Assembly: GCF_002285635.2 (NCBI RefSeq)
Contig: NZ_CP023049.2
Coordinates: forward strand, 4,092,001 to 4,156,000
Length of the DNA stretch: 64,000 nucleotides
Direction of reading: 5' to 3'
Source: Chryseobacterium piperi
GTDB lineage: Bacteria > Bacteroidota > Bacteroidia > Flavobacteriales > Weeksellaceae
Every line of letters starts with the position of its first letter. Within the stretch, counting starts at the first letter, position 1. Below are positions 1 to 7,601 of the stretch, piece by piece. The notes under the pieces are model-generated. The model saw only the letters and a program-made list of their open reading frames with translations, did no database searches and was not told where the DNA came from. A program made the position numbers and the translations under genes.

Positions 1-5
1 AAAAA

Positions 6-275
6 GTGATGGAAACAAAAACTAGCTTTACAATAAATGATTTTATTTCATTTGGAATCACATTATTTATAGCTTTCATTATTTTGATTATAAATTCCGA
101 TATTATTCTTTTAATCTATAATTGGGCACTTTCATTAATCGAAGATGTAAAATACTTTTCTATAGAGACTCAGGCTTTATTTATTACTCTATTAATCTTG
201 ACTATTTCAATGTTTATATTTAATAAAATTATAGAAAAATTTCTTCAGGTTTTAAAAAAGAAAAATAATAATTAA
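6..275 (+). CDS. Hypothetical small two-helix membrane protein
   Basis: This 89-residue protein is not recognised. It has two strongly hydrophobic stretches, about residues 14-36 and 56-75, separated by a short acidic loop, and ends in a Lys/Asn-rich tail, so it is probably an inner-membrane protein with two helices. A second in-frame ATG follows the first directly. It lies at the window edge, so any upstream partner is out of sight. Downstream is a weak copy of the motif that precedes other small ORFs here. An orphan immunity-type protein is possible but nothing in the sequence proves it. Confidence 0.5.
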   Translation: MMETKTSFTINDFISFGITLFIAFIILIINSDIILLIYNWALSLIEDVKYFSIETQALFITLLILTISMFIFNKIIEKFLQVLKKKNNN

Positions 276-292
276 TATCACAAAGCGATTAG

Positions 293-358
293 ATGGAAGA
301 TAATTTGAATTTGTCTGAAAGACAGGGAAGTTTACCGAATGTCTATAAATACTATTGA
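293..358 (+). pseudogene. 21-codon ORF remnant after array motif
   Basis: A short reading frame begins at an ATG that follows a degenerate copy of the repeated pre-ORF motif (TATCACAAAGCGATT) and stops after 21 codons. It resembles no family I know. The stretch 359-462 holds no clear gene. The most likely reading is the first codons of a gene lost by deletion, which would fit an array that gains and loses cassettes; a chance ORF is equally possible. Confidence 0.2.
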
Positions 359-462
359 AGAAAGAATTAGAAAATTAATTAATGAAACTCCCCTCAATTT
401 TTACTTAAAATGAAAACTCATAAAAGAGCGTATTTGACAAAAATATATAGGAAATAAATATT

Positions 463-1107
463 ATGAACACTGATGAATTAATAGTCAAAATTCAAGAGAT
501 TGACAATATCCTACCTAAAAATTCAAAAGAATGGACAAATTCTATTTGTTATTCATTTTTTATCACTACAATTCAATTTGTAAAAAACTATGTGGGCGAA
601 AATACTGAATTTTATAAAGCTCTTTATGAGGCAAATAAAAATCAATATACAGATTCTGAAAATAAAAAAGCTTGGATTGCTAAAGAAGTTTTAAAATCTC
701 TCAAAGATTACTTAAATTTAGATTTAGATCTATTTGCATCAGAAAAATATAATATAAAAATAGATATCATTAGCGATTTTATGAGACAAGCTATAGATTT
801 AGCAAATGATAAAAAATTTCACCCAGCAGCTTCGGCAATTTTAATGGGAGCATCATTAGAAGAATATTTAAAAGAACTTGCAGAAAAGGAAAAAGTAAAT
901 TTAGATGGAATAAAAATGACAATTGATCCAATCTCTAAAAAAATATATGAGGAAGAAATCATTAATAAACAAGATCTAAAAGATATTACTTCTTGGGCTG
1001 GAATAAGAAACGAGGCGACTCATGGAAATTTTGACGAAGTTAATGACAGAAAAAGAATATTAAATGCAATTGAAGGTGTAAATCTATTTATGAGAAAATA
1101 TAATTAA
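463..1107 (+). CDS. HEPN-like domain protein
   Basis: A 214-residue, mostly helical soluble protein. Its C-terminal third contains RNEATHG at about residues 182-188, an R-x4-H arrangement like the active-site motif of HEPN domains, followed by a helix running to the C-terminus. HEPN proteins are often RNases in toxin-antitoxin, abortive-infection or CRISPR systems, and some are only nucleotide-binding partners. The motif before it (FHPAASAILMGASLEEYLKE) is typical of helical HEPN-like proteins with unknown roles. Only three bases separate its stop from the next ATG, so the two are probably co-transcribed. Function unproven; HEPN assignment rests on one motif and the helical pattern. Confidence 0.5.
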   Translation: MNTDELIVKIQEIDNILPKNSKEWTNSICYSFFITTIQFVKNYVGENTEFYKALYEANKNQYTDSENKKAWIAKEVLKSLKDYLNLDLDLFASEKYNIKIDIISDFMRQAIDLANDKKFHPAASAILMGASLEEYLKELAEKEKVNLDGIKMTIDPISKKIYEEEIINKQDLKDITSWAGIRNEATHGNFDEVNDRKRILNAIEGVNLFMRKYN

Positions 1108-1110
1108 AAA

Positions 1111-1332
1111 ATGAAAACAAAAGAAATTAATATAGGCGACAAAATTTTTCACAAGTCAAATTCAACAATAGTTTGGGTTGTGGAAAGAATTACAGATGAT
1201 GAAGTATCCTGTTCAACAGTTATCAAAGAAACATTAGAACAAAAAAAAGAAACTTTTACAATTACTTCAATTGAAAAATGTTCAGAGCCAACTTTCTACG
1301 TTTCTAAAAGGACAAATAATAATAGATATTAA
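1111..1332 (+). CDS. Hypothetical small basic protein, partner of the HEPN-like gene
   Basis: A 73-residue protein starting three bases after the HEPN-like gene. The first 50 residues alternate hydrophobic and polar residues around INIGDKIFHKS and VWVVERI, which looks like a small SH3-like beta barrel similar in style to the DUF2158/YodC group; I cannot confirm that family. The tight spacing suggests an operon, and a small partner beside an R-x4-H protein raises the possibility of a toxin-antitoxin pair, which is inference only. The next 190 bases (1333-1523) contain no gene I can support. Confidence 0.45.
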   Translation: MKTKEINIGDKIFHKSNSTIVWVVERITDDEVSCSTVIKETLEQKKETFTITSIEKCSEPTFYVSKRTNNNRY

Positions 1333-1523
1333 TACTATAACTAATAAGGTATTGGTAAAATGCAGACTTAATTTTACTTTTTAGGAAATTTTACAGATTT
1401 GCAAGATGAAAAAAGTTTTTGCTCAGTCCAGTTGTTAACTGAATCTTCCTGCTTTGAAAGTCTACACTTCTCCAATCATCATACTTTGTCGATATACAAA
1501 ACAAATCTCAAAAAAAGATATCT

Positions 1524-1754
1524 ATGAAAACACCAATATATGATCTACTTTTGATTGCCAGAAATTTTAATTCAAACAGAGAGATGTTATTACCATTTCT
1601 AATGAGTAATGCATTGAAGCTCAAAGATGATGAAAAAGATTTCATTAAACAAGTATATAAAGATGCATTGAAAGAAAGTGGACTAACTGATGCTCAAAAA
1701 GAAGTAAAAGCAGAGTTATATTATAACGAGAATTTTAGTAATAATCGTCACTAA
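1524..1754 (+). CDS. Hypothetical small helical protein
   Basis: A 76-residue acidic, helix-rich protein with no signal peptide or membrane segment and no family I recognise. The start is set by the array motif AATCTCAAAAAAAGATA that ends three bases before the ATG. Only 12 bases separate its stop from the next ORF, which is preceded by another version of the motif. The size and setting resemble small cytoplasmic immunity proteins found in arrays, but this is contextual only. Confidence 0.5.
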   Translation: MKTPIYDLLLIARNFNSNREMLLPFLMSNALKLKDDEKDFIKQVYKDALKESGLTDAQKEVKAELYYNENFSNNRH

Positions 1755-1766
1755 TAATATCAAAAA

Positions 1767-1997
1767 ATGATGGAAAATACTCATATTAAGAATGATATAT
1801 TAAAGATTAATATAGATTATTTGATGCAAAGCTTTAATGTTCCTGAAAATGATGCAAGAGTAATTGTTGAGAATTATGAAATTGACTTCTTGACAAAAAA
1901 TTTAGATAGCCATTTGAATACCCCTTTTCAAGTAATCTATGAATATAATGATGGTACTAAATTGTATAATCTTTTGAAAAAAGAAGATAATAAATAA
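1767..1997 (+). CDS. Hypothetical small acidic protein
   Basis: A 76-residue soluble protein, unrecognised. A motif copy (AATATCAAAAAATGATG) overlaps the start region, which holds two ATGs in a row (1767 and 1770); either could be used. The protein is rich in Asp, Asn and Ile with a predicted mixed helix pattern. Its stop codon overlaps the start of the next motif copy, so genes 1524-2215 form a tight co-directional run. Confidence 0.5.
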   Translation: MMENTHIKNDILKINIDYLMQSFNVPENDARVIVENYEIDFLTKNLDSHLNTPFQVIYEYNDGTKLYNLLKKEDNK

Positions 1998-2014
1998 TCT
2001 CAAAACCCGATAAA

Positions 2015-2215
2015 ATGAAAAAATATAAAATTTTACTATTTATTTCAATATTTGGAATTACTGTCGCAATCATCACTTTATTATCATTTCGAATAGAGTT
2101 ATTACAAGATTTAACAGTAAAGATTCTTCTCTCATTATGTACAGTTTTGGGTCTTCTACTTGGAAAAATATTAGATAATTTTTATAATCAAAGAGAGAAT
2201 GAAGAAAGAGGCTGA
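2015..2215 (+). CDS. Hypothetical small two-helix membrane protein
   Basis: A 66-residue protein with two hydrophobic segments at about residues 4-24 and 33-51, then a charged tail rich in Arg, Glu and Asn. It is probably an inner-membrane protein. The ATG sits three bases after GATA at the end of the motif AATCTCAAAACCCGATA. No family is recognised. Between its end and the next gene, a further partial copy of the motif (2242-2259) and a second fragment near 2265-2285 are not followed by an ORF. Confidence 0.5.
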   Translation: MKKYKILLFISIFGITVAIITLLSFRIELLQDLTVKILLSLCTVLGLLLGKILDNFYNQRENEERG

Positions 2216-2317
2216 AGAAATAGGTGAAGAATAGTTATCTGAATCTCAAAATTTGATTAATTAGTCTACAAAATTCGATAAAATAATAGATTCAGGTATA
2301 CTTAATAATTTTATTTT

Positions 2318-3523
2318 ATGAAACTGCCACAAGAACTAGAGGACGAATATGTAAAAAAAGTTCTCTATAACCATTCCTTAGAAAACCTTCCGTATGAGCA
2401 ATGGAAGCAGATTGAAGGTTTTGAGAATTATGAGATATCCAATTACGGAAGGGTGAAGAGCCTGAGTCGTCTTTCTCATATATCATTAGGAGGAGAACAT
2501 TGGGTTTCCCAAAAAATCCGAAAGTTACTTTTTACCAAACAGTATAATAACTATCTTAAAACTGATGTTTATAATGTTCACTGCGGATTATCTTTGAACG
2601 GTCGTAAGTATACAAGATCTGTTGCTCGTTTGGTGTACTATCATTTTGTTGAAAAATTTGATATGGAGGATCGTTCTTTTGTGATTTCATATAAAGATAA
2701 TAACGTATTTAATAAACATAGTACTAATTTAAAGAAAATTTCAGTCAAAGAGAAACGCCTTAATACCTTTCGTAAGAATCGGGCAAAAAACGTACATGTC
2801 GATTACATGAAGCCAGTGAGTCAATATACTATAGGAGGAGATTTTATTGCTAGTTTTGAAAGTATATATGCTGCAGAGGAAAAATTGGGTATTGCTTGTG
2901 AAAGCATTATGGATGTTATAAATAAAAACATCTTAACCTCAGGGACATTTCGGTGGTTTTTGCAAGATAATCCTCCTAAAAAAGAGGAGTTTTATATGGT
3001 AAAAACTCCAGATACCTTAAATGGGGTACTTAATAAGTATCTGTGGGAGAAGCTTGGTAAACCCTTAATAGACAAAGACAACCCTCCTTCATGTTTTAAT
3101 TTGTCAATTAAAGATCTTCCCGGAGAGCACTGGGTGTCAATTCCGATTCCCGGTTTTGAATCTCGATTTGTTTTATCTAATAAAGGTAGGGTGAAAAGAT
3201 TAAGTGGTTGGATTTCAAAAGGAAAGGTTATGTTTTTACAGGAAAAAATTTTATCCCAAAAATTGATCATTAATAGTGAAAAAACGTACTCTCTATCCTG
3301 TACATTAAGTAATGAAGGGAAATATGTTCAGGTTGTAATGAGTAAGTTACTCTATTGTTGTTTTGTAGAAAAGTTTGATTTATCAGACAGAAATTTGATG
3401 GTCGTCAATGAAAGTAATCCTCAATGGGATATCGATATTTCAAAACTCTCACTATATACGGCTAATTATGTACTGAAGGGAAAATATAGAAATTCTAATA
3501 GCCTGGGTAAGGAGAATAATTAA
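2318..3523 (+). CDS. Protein with duplicated NUMOD4/degenerate HNH modules
   Basis: A 401-residue protein. Residues 26-50 (WKQIEGFENYEISNYGRVKS) match the NUMOD4 DNA-binding motif found in homing-type HNH endonucleases, and residues 272-296 (PGFESRFVLSNKGRVKRL) are a second copy. Residues 165-215 look like NUMOD1 (SQYTIGGDFIASFESIYAAE). Each NUMOD4 is followed by a stretch laid out like an HNH domain (RLVYYHFVEKFDMEDRS, then NNVFNKHSTNLKKIS), but the His of the usual NHxDG step is replaced in both. It is therefore probably a DNA-binding protein without nuclease activity, or a decayed selfish endonuclease. Its codon use looks less AT-rich than the surrounding small ORFs, suggesting a separate origin. 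Confidence 0.7.
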   Translation: MKLPQELEDEYVKKVLYNHSLENLPYEQWKQIEGFENYEISNYGRVKSLSRLSHISLGGEHWVSQKIRKLLFTKQYNNYLKTDVYNVHCGLSLNGRKYTRSVARLVYYHFVEKFDMEDRSFVISYKDNNVFNKHSTNLKKISVKEKRLNTFRKNRAKNVHVDYMKPVSQYTIGGDFIASFESIYAAEEKLGIACESIMDVINKNILTSGTFRWFLQDNPPKKEEFYMVKTPDTLNGVLNKYLWEKLGKPLIDKDNPPSCFNLSIKDLPGEHWVSIPIPGFESRFVLSNKGRVKRLSGWISKGKVMFLQEKILSQKLIINSEKTYSLSCTLSNEGKYVQVVMSKLLYCCFVEKFDLSDRNLMVVNESNPQWDIDISKLSLYTANYVLKGKYRNSNSLGKENN

Positions 3524-3659
3524 TTTAAAGAAATTCCCAGGACGCTTTCCTATTTGGCATACATGAGTATCGACAATTAACCTATCAATCCTCAACTTTT
3601 TGTTGGAGATTCAATTTTTAATAAAAATATGTCAATTAAAAATCTCAAAAAACGATAGA

Positions 3660-3929
3660 ATGACTAAAAACAACATTTTTGCAATCAAATTCTGGAGTAT
3701 ATTCATTTTGATATACGCAATTATAACAAAATATACTTTTAATAATTTTGGAAAAGAGATGGCAGTTTATACTATATTAGGAATTGGAGCGATAATTTTT
3801 ATACTCTTAATTTTTCTTACTCTTCTCCGAATTATTATGTTATTTCTTGATAAAAACCAGAATACTAAAGGGAGTAAATTTCTAATAAGGGTAGAGGAAT
3901 CTTTTGAAATACTGACTTTTAGAAAATGA
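3660..3929 (+). CDS. Hypothetical two-helix membrane protein
   Basis: An 89-residue protein with hydrophobic segments at about residues 10-25 and 36-63 and a basic C-terminal tail. The frame is open from 3600, but the ATG at 3660 is preferred because it follows, by two bases, one of the best copies of the array motif (AATCTCAAAAAACGATA). It resembles in layout the small membrane proteins at 6-275 and 2015-2215 but shows no obvious sequence identity to them. Function unknown. Confidence 0.45.
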   Translation: MTKNNIFAIKFWSIFILIYAIITKYTFNNFGKEMAVYTILGIGAIIFILLIFLTLLRIIMLFLDKNQNTKGSKFLIRVEESFEILTFRK

Positions 3930-3972
3930 GAGAAACAGTAAATTTCAACAACTAATCTCAAAAAACGACAAT

Positions 3973-4071
3973 ATGGCAAAACAAAAATATATGCTTCAAT
4001 TCAGATCTGATAGTTTAGATTATAGCATTATAAATTTCGCATGCCCTATTATGTCAAAGCACACCATATAA
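3973..4071 (+). pseudogene. 32-codon ORF remnant after array motif
   Basis: A near-perfect array motif (AATCTCAAAAAACGACA) is followed two bases later by an ATG and a frame that stops after 32 codons. The start reads MAKQKYMLQFRSDSLDYS, which looks like a genuine N-terminus, then composition becomes random. I read it as the 5' end of a gene cassette that was truncated. The rest of the gap to 4304 is AT-rich and shows no gene, clear terminator or repeat. Confidence 0.3.
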
Positions 4072-4304
4072 ATACTGGGTAAATCTTCAAACTGACTGCC
4101 TCATAGAAATATATGGGTGATTTTCCTTCAATATTAAGAAAAGGAATAGGTTGAGGAAAATCTAAATAATTCAATTTTCACATGATAATATCAATTATTT
4201 TTCATACAACTATGGGTGTTGTTATATAAAAAATTAATTTAATAAAGTATCCTAAGATATTGTACATAATTATCAAAGATTGTTAAATTAGTGACTTTAT
4301 TATT

Positions 4305-4874
4305 ATGATTTGCGCGAAAAAAATACAAGAAAAAAAAATTATTGAAATTTTAGTAGATAGTTTTGAGAAGATCTATATTGATAACTCAATCAACTTTATA
4401 GTTGGATTTGATAAAGATCGTAAAAAGAAATTACAAGGATTATTTAAGTTCCAGTTTAGAATGGCTTTGATGTTCGGGAATGTCTTTATTAATGAAGATA
4501 ATGATTCTGTTATACTTTTTTTACACTCAAAAAAATTTACTTTCAAAAGATTACTTTTAGAAATTGACCTAGCCTTAAACGTTATTGGCTTAACTAACAT
4601 TTTTAAAGTGTTAAAAAGAGAAAGGGTATTAAAAAGTAATCATAACAGTACCAATTACATCCATCTTTGGTTGATGGGAACTAAGCCGTCTTCACAAGGT
4701 AAAGGTAAAGGAGGAAGACTGATTAGGGAGACTTTAGATTTTTATTCTGGGCATACCATAATTTTAGAAACTACAGCTCCTGAAAATGTTAAGTTTTATC
4801 AAAAAGTGGGCTTCCAGATTTTTGAAGAAAATAATGCTCTTAACTATCCACTTTATTTTATGAGACATGTTTAA
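4305..4874 (+). CDS. GNAT family N-acetyltransferase
   Basis: A 189-residue cytoplasmic enzyme expected to move an acetyl group from acetyl-CoA to an unknown amine. The acetyl-CoA pyrophosphate-binding motif A is visible at residues 119-140: a beta strand HLWLMGTKP, then SSQGKGKGGRL. A strand-helix unit follows (ILETTAPENVKFYQKVGF), with the usual N..FY...GF pattern of motif B. The N-terminal half is less conserved. It lies just outside the left IS21 element and ends 30 bases before it, so it is the last intact gene of the left accessory block. Its substrate cannot be told. Confidence 0.8.
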   Translation: MICAKKIQEKKIIEILVDSFEKIYIDNSINFIVGFDKDRKKKLQGLFKFQFRMALMFGNVFINEDNDSVILFLHSKKFTFKRLLLEIDLALNVIGLTNIFKVLKRERVLKSNHNSTNYIHLWLMGTKPSSQGKGKGGRLIRETLDFYSGHTIILETTAPENVKFYQKVGFQIFEENNALNYPLYFMRHV

Positions 4875-5009
4875 CACTGAGATTATTCGTACAACTTTTA
4901 TATTGTAAATTCCAGTGATATTGACCACCTAATTCCTGATTAAATTGACCACTAAGAATGAAGTCAAAAAAGGTGTCTAAAAGATGGTTTAAAAATATAA
5001 AATAAATCT

Positions 5010-5753
5010 TTACTCTGAGCTGATTTTCTGATCAGCTTTTTTTCTTCTCATCGATTCTCCTTTAAGGTCTATTCTCAGGGAGTTGTGAACCATTCTGTCA
5101 AGTATTGCATCGGCTATTGTTTGTTCCGCAATGACTTCATGCCAGGCACTTACAGGCAGTTGCGAAGCAATAATAGTGGAACGTTTTCCGTGTCTGTCTT
5201 CTATAATCTCCATAAAATCCTGACGTTTAAGATTATCCAGGGATTGTAATCCAAAATCATCAAGGATAATAAGATCCTGCTTTTCTATTCGGTCTATCTC
5301 TTTAAGGTAAGATCCGTCTGCCTTAGCCATCTTAAGCTTTGAGAAGAGTTTGTTGATGCTGAAGTACATGACTTTATATCCCATTGTACAGGCTTTGTAT
5401 CCAATGGTAGTTGCGATAAAACTTTTTCCAACTCCTGTACTGCCGGTAATAAGAATATTCTGTTTCTGTGATATAAAATCGCAGGAAGATAATCTTCCAA
5501 TAGTATTCTTATCAATATTTCTGGAAGAAGAGGCCGTAATCTCTTCCATAAATGTCCTGTATCTGAACTTAGCTGTGGTAATCAATCTTTCTACCTTTCT
5601 GCTTTCCCTGTCGTCATACTCGGATTCAATCAAGTAGGCTATAAGTTCATCATTGGTATAGGAGATACTTCCTGTTTCCATTGTTGTGGAAAACGCCCTG
5701 TGCATCCCGTGGAGCTTTAAATGTTTCATTTTTTCTAATGTTGCCTGATTCAT
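5010..5753 (-). CDS. istB: IS21 helper ATPase IstB
   Basis: A 247-residue AAA+ ATPase of the DnaA/DnaC-like type that assists the IS21 transposase in target selection. Walker A is visible at residues 104-111 (GSTGVGKS) and Walker B at 161-166 (LIILDD). It lies 41 bases downstream of istA in the same direction, as is normal for IS21. Length is normal and the frame is intact, so the element could be active. It differs from the right copy at scattered residues and at many silent positions. Confidence 0.93.
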   Translation of the reverse strand: MNQATLEKMKHLKLHGMHRAFSTTMETGSISYTNDELIAYLIESEYDDRESRKVERLITTAKFRYRTFMEEITASSSRNIDKNTIGRLSSCDFISQKQNILITGSTGVGKSFIATTIGYKACTMGYKVMYFSINKLFSKLKMAKADGSYLKEIDRIEKQDLIILDDFGLQSLDNLKRQDFMEIIEDRHGKRSTIIASQLPVSAWHEVIAEQTIADAILDRMVHNSLRIDLKGESMRRKKADQKISSE

Positions 5754-5794
5754 AGGTTTTGTATTAATGATTTAATTGTTAATGATTGTAGATG

Positions 5795-7354
5795 TTACTG
5801 ATAGTATTTTCCGCCCCTTATGTTTTTGTGTTTAGGCAGTTTCTTTTCTTCAAAAAATGCATCGTCATCGGTTAGATTATCCAGCCCTCTTTCCAGAATA
5901 CTTTTAATCATGGCAAGGCTGTATTTTTCATATCCCAACGCTCTTTTACAGGCATTGTCAAGTCTTATGTTGCCGATCTTTTTTGATAATGAAAGGATTC
6001 CCAGGCAGGTTTTATAGGACTGCTCAGGATGCTGTTTCTTTTCCAGGATTTTGATGATGTACTGCTCACAATATTCCCCGACAGACCTTCCCCAAGAGAT
6101 AAACCGGGAGGGATTCCATTCAGTCATAAACTGATAAGATGAAGGCATATGTTCTTTTACAGTCGTATACTGATATTTAGCCAGGATTCTGTTATGGAAT
6201 GCTATTCTGCGCTGGTCATAGTAAATCTCGACTGTATTTTTACTAAAAATAATGTTTACTTTTTTACCAATATAGCTGAACGGAACACTGTAATAATGCT
6301 GGTCTTTACTTAAATATACATGGCTGGTCTTATGAACGGTAGCACGTGCAGAATGCTTGAGCTGGTACATCATAGCTGGTAGTGGGGATAATGCATGTCT
6401 TTCAACCTCACGGAAAACATCAGCCCTGGAATACTTCTTTCTTTTCATGGGAGCTTCATTATATCCTTCCAGCAGGTTTTCTATAGCTTTGTTCAATGCT
6501 TCCAGGCTAAAGAAGTGATCTTTACGCAATGGAGCAAAAATGCGGGTATACACAATGCGTACCGCATTTTCAACCAAAGCCTTATCCTTGGGATGATAGG
6601 TACGCGTAGGAAGTATTGTAGTGCTATAGTGGGAAGCAAAATCCAGAAGAGAATCAGTGATGACAGGTTCGTACTTATGGCTCTTTTTTACGGCTGTACG
6701 CAGGTTATCGGTAACAATAGCTGCGGGAACTCCTCCATAATAATGCAGGGTTTTGGTAAGACTTCCAAGAAAATCTTCTTTCCCCTGGGTTCTTGTAGCT
6801 TCTACGAAGGTCATGCCACTGGCTCCAAGTATGGATACGAAGACCTCAACTTCCTGTTGTTCTCCTGTTTCTTTATTAATAATGTGAAGTTTTTTTCCTG
6901 TATAATCCACAAAAAGTTTATCCCCAGCCTTATGTTCAATATGCATGGAAGGGTTCACCTTTTTACACCATTCCCGGTAATGATGGCAAAAGCGGGAATA
7001 TTGGTAGCCTGAAGGGTATTTATCTATGTATTCTTCCCATAGCAGATAACGGGTGACCCCAACACGTTTTAGTTCTTTGGATATGTAAGGAAACAACGAT
7101 TCAAGTTGTTTTTTAATATTGTCCTTATCCCTTATATCGGTTGGCGGAGTCTCGAATAAATCATCTAAATCTTCATCACTCAGCTCTATCAGCTCGTCAT
7201 ATGTAAGCTGGTGTTCATGGAACAGGCTGATATACTTTTTAGCAGTATTGCGTGAGATACCCAGTTGTTTGCTTATCCGCAATTTACTTACCCCCTGGGT
7301 GTATAATCGTAATAATTGTTTAATGTTCAACATGTCTATTCTTTTGTTAGCCAT
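5795..7354 (-). CDS. istA: IS21 transposase IstA
   Basis: A 519-residue DDE transposase. A helix-turn-helix spans about residues 15-42 (GVSKLRISKQLGISRNTAKK), and the rve integrase core carries Asp150 (FVDYTGKK), Asp216 (IVTDNLRT) and Glu262 (ALVENAVR), spaced as in IS21 transposases. The frame is open another 33 codons upstream, but that part only translates the terminal repeats (PEQIDH twice). The ATG at 7354 gives the same length and the same MANK start as the right copy. No frameshift is seen. Confidence 0.93.
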   Translation of the reverse strand: MANKRIDMLNIKQLLRLYTQGVSKLRISKQLGISRNTAKKYISLFHEHQLTYDELIELSDEDLDDLFETPPTDIRDKDNIKKQLESLFPYISKELKRVGVTRYLLWEEYIDKYPSGYQYSRFCHHYREWCKKVNPSMHIEHKAGDKLFVDYTGKKLHIINKETGEQQEVEVFVSILGASGMTFVEATRTQGKEDFLGSLTKTLHYYGGVPAAIVTDNLRTAVKKSHKYEPVITDSLLDFASHYSTTILPTRTYHPKDKALVENAVRIVYTRIFAPLRKDHFFSLEALNKAIENLLEGYNEAPMKRKKYSRADVFREVERHALSPLPAMMYQLKHSARATVHKTSHVYLSKDQHYYSVPFSYIGKKVNIIFSKNTVEIYYDQRRIAFHNRILAKYQYTTVKEHMPSSYQFMTEWNPSRFISWGRSVGEYCEQYIIKILEKKQHPEQSYKTCLGILSLSKKIGNIRLDNACKRALGYEKYSLAMIKSILERGLDNLTDDDAFFEEKKLPKHKNIRGGKYYQ

Positions 7355-7601
7355 TTGGTATTTTTTGGCTAAGTTATTCAAGACACGTTTTCTGACTTTT
7401 TTTTGGTGGTCAATTTGCTCAGGAATACCATGGTCAATTTGCTCAGGAATCAACTGATCATTTTCACAGGATTGAGATGGTCAATTTTGAAGGATTCTAC
7501 ACCATTCTATTCCTCCCAAATTGAGCAGCTGATTCCTGAGCAAACTGACCACCTGAAAATGCCAGAAACCGTGTCTTAATAACTTAGCCAGAAAAATACC
7601 A

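Larger units (their letters stand above)
1504..3970 (+). repeat. Recurrent pre-ORF motif AATCTCAAAAAACGATA
   Basis: Copies lie at 1504-1520, 1756-1770, 1996-2011, 2242-2259 (no ORF), 3641-3657 and 3954-3970, with a weaker copy near 276-290. Where an ORF follows, its ATG comes within about five bases of the motif or overlaps its end. Best copies agree over about 17 bases, more than an A-rich translation-initiation region would need. The motif could mark the boundary of exchangeable gene cassettes or be a shared translation signal. The proteins that follow are unrelated, so gene duplication does not explain it. Confidence 0.55.
4904..7501 (-). mobile_element. IS21-family insertion sequence, left copy (istA-istB on minus strand)
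   Basis: About 2.6 kb carrying istA and istB in the usual IS21 order, read on the minus strand. The outer end begins TGTAAATTCC and contains two copies of TTGACCAC about 23 bases apart; the inner end begins, on the minus strand, TGTAGAATCC and has three TTGACCA copies before istA. Multiple internal terminal repeats and a TG start are typical of IS21. The bases flanking the pair (TTTTATAT at left, ATCGAGGT at right) do not match, so no target duplication is seen. Confidence 0.85.

Noticed and set aside
2992..3270. 92-codon minus-strand ORF inside the NUMOD4 gene
   Set aside because: Shadow of the plus-strand coding frame, with no family features.
276..3972. Integron attC array
   Set aside because: The repeated motif is short, not an imperfect palindrome, and shows no GTTRRRY-type core sites; it also lies at the start of ORFs rather than after them.
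1..4900. attL copy of the tRNA-Cys 3' end
   Set aside because: I looked for the TAGCGGATTCGAACC segment and did not find a second copy; it may lie left of the window.
7355..7453. 33-codon N-terminal extension of the left IstA
   Set aside because: It encodes the terminal repeats of the element, and the right copy starts at the equivalent MANK.
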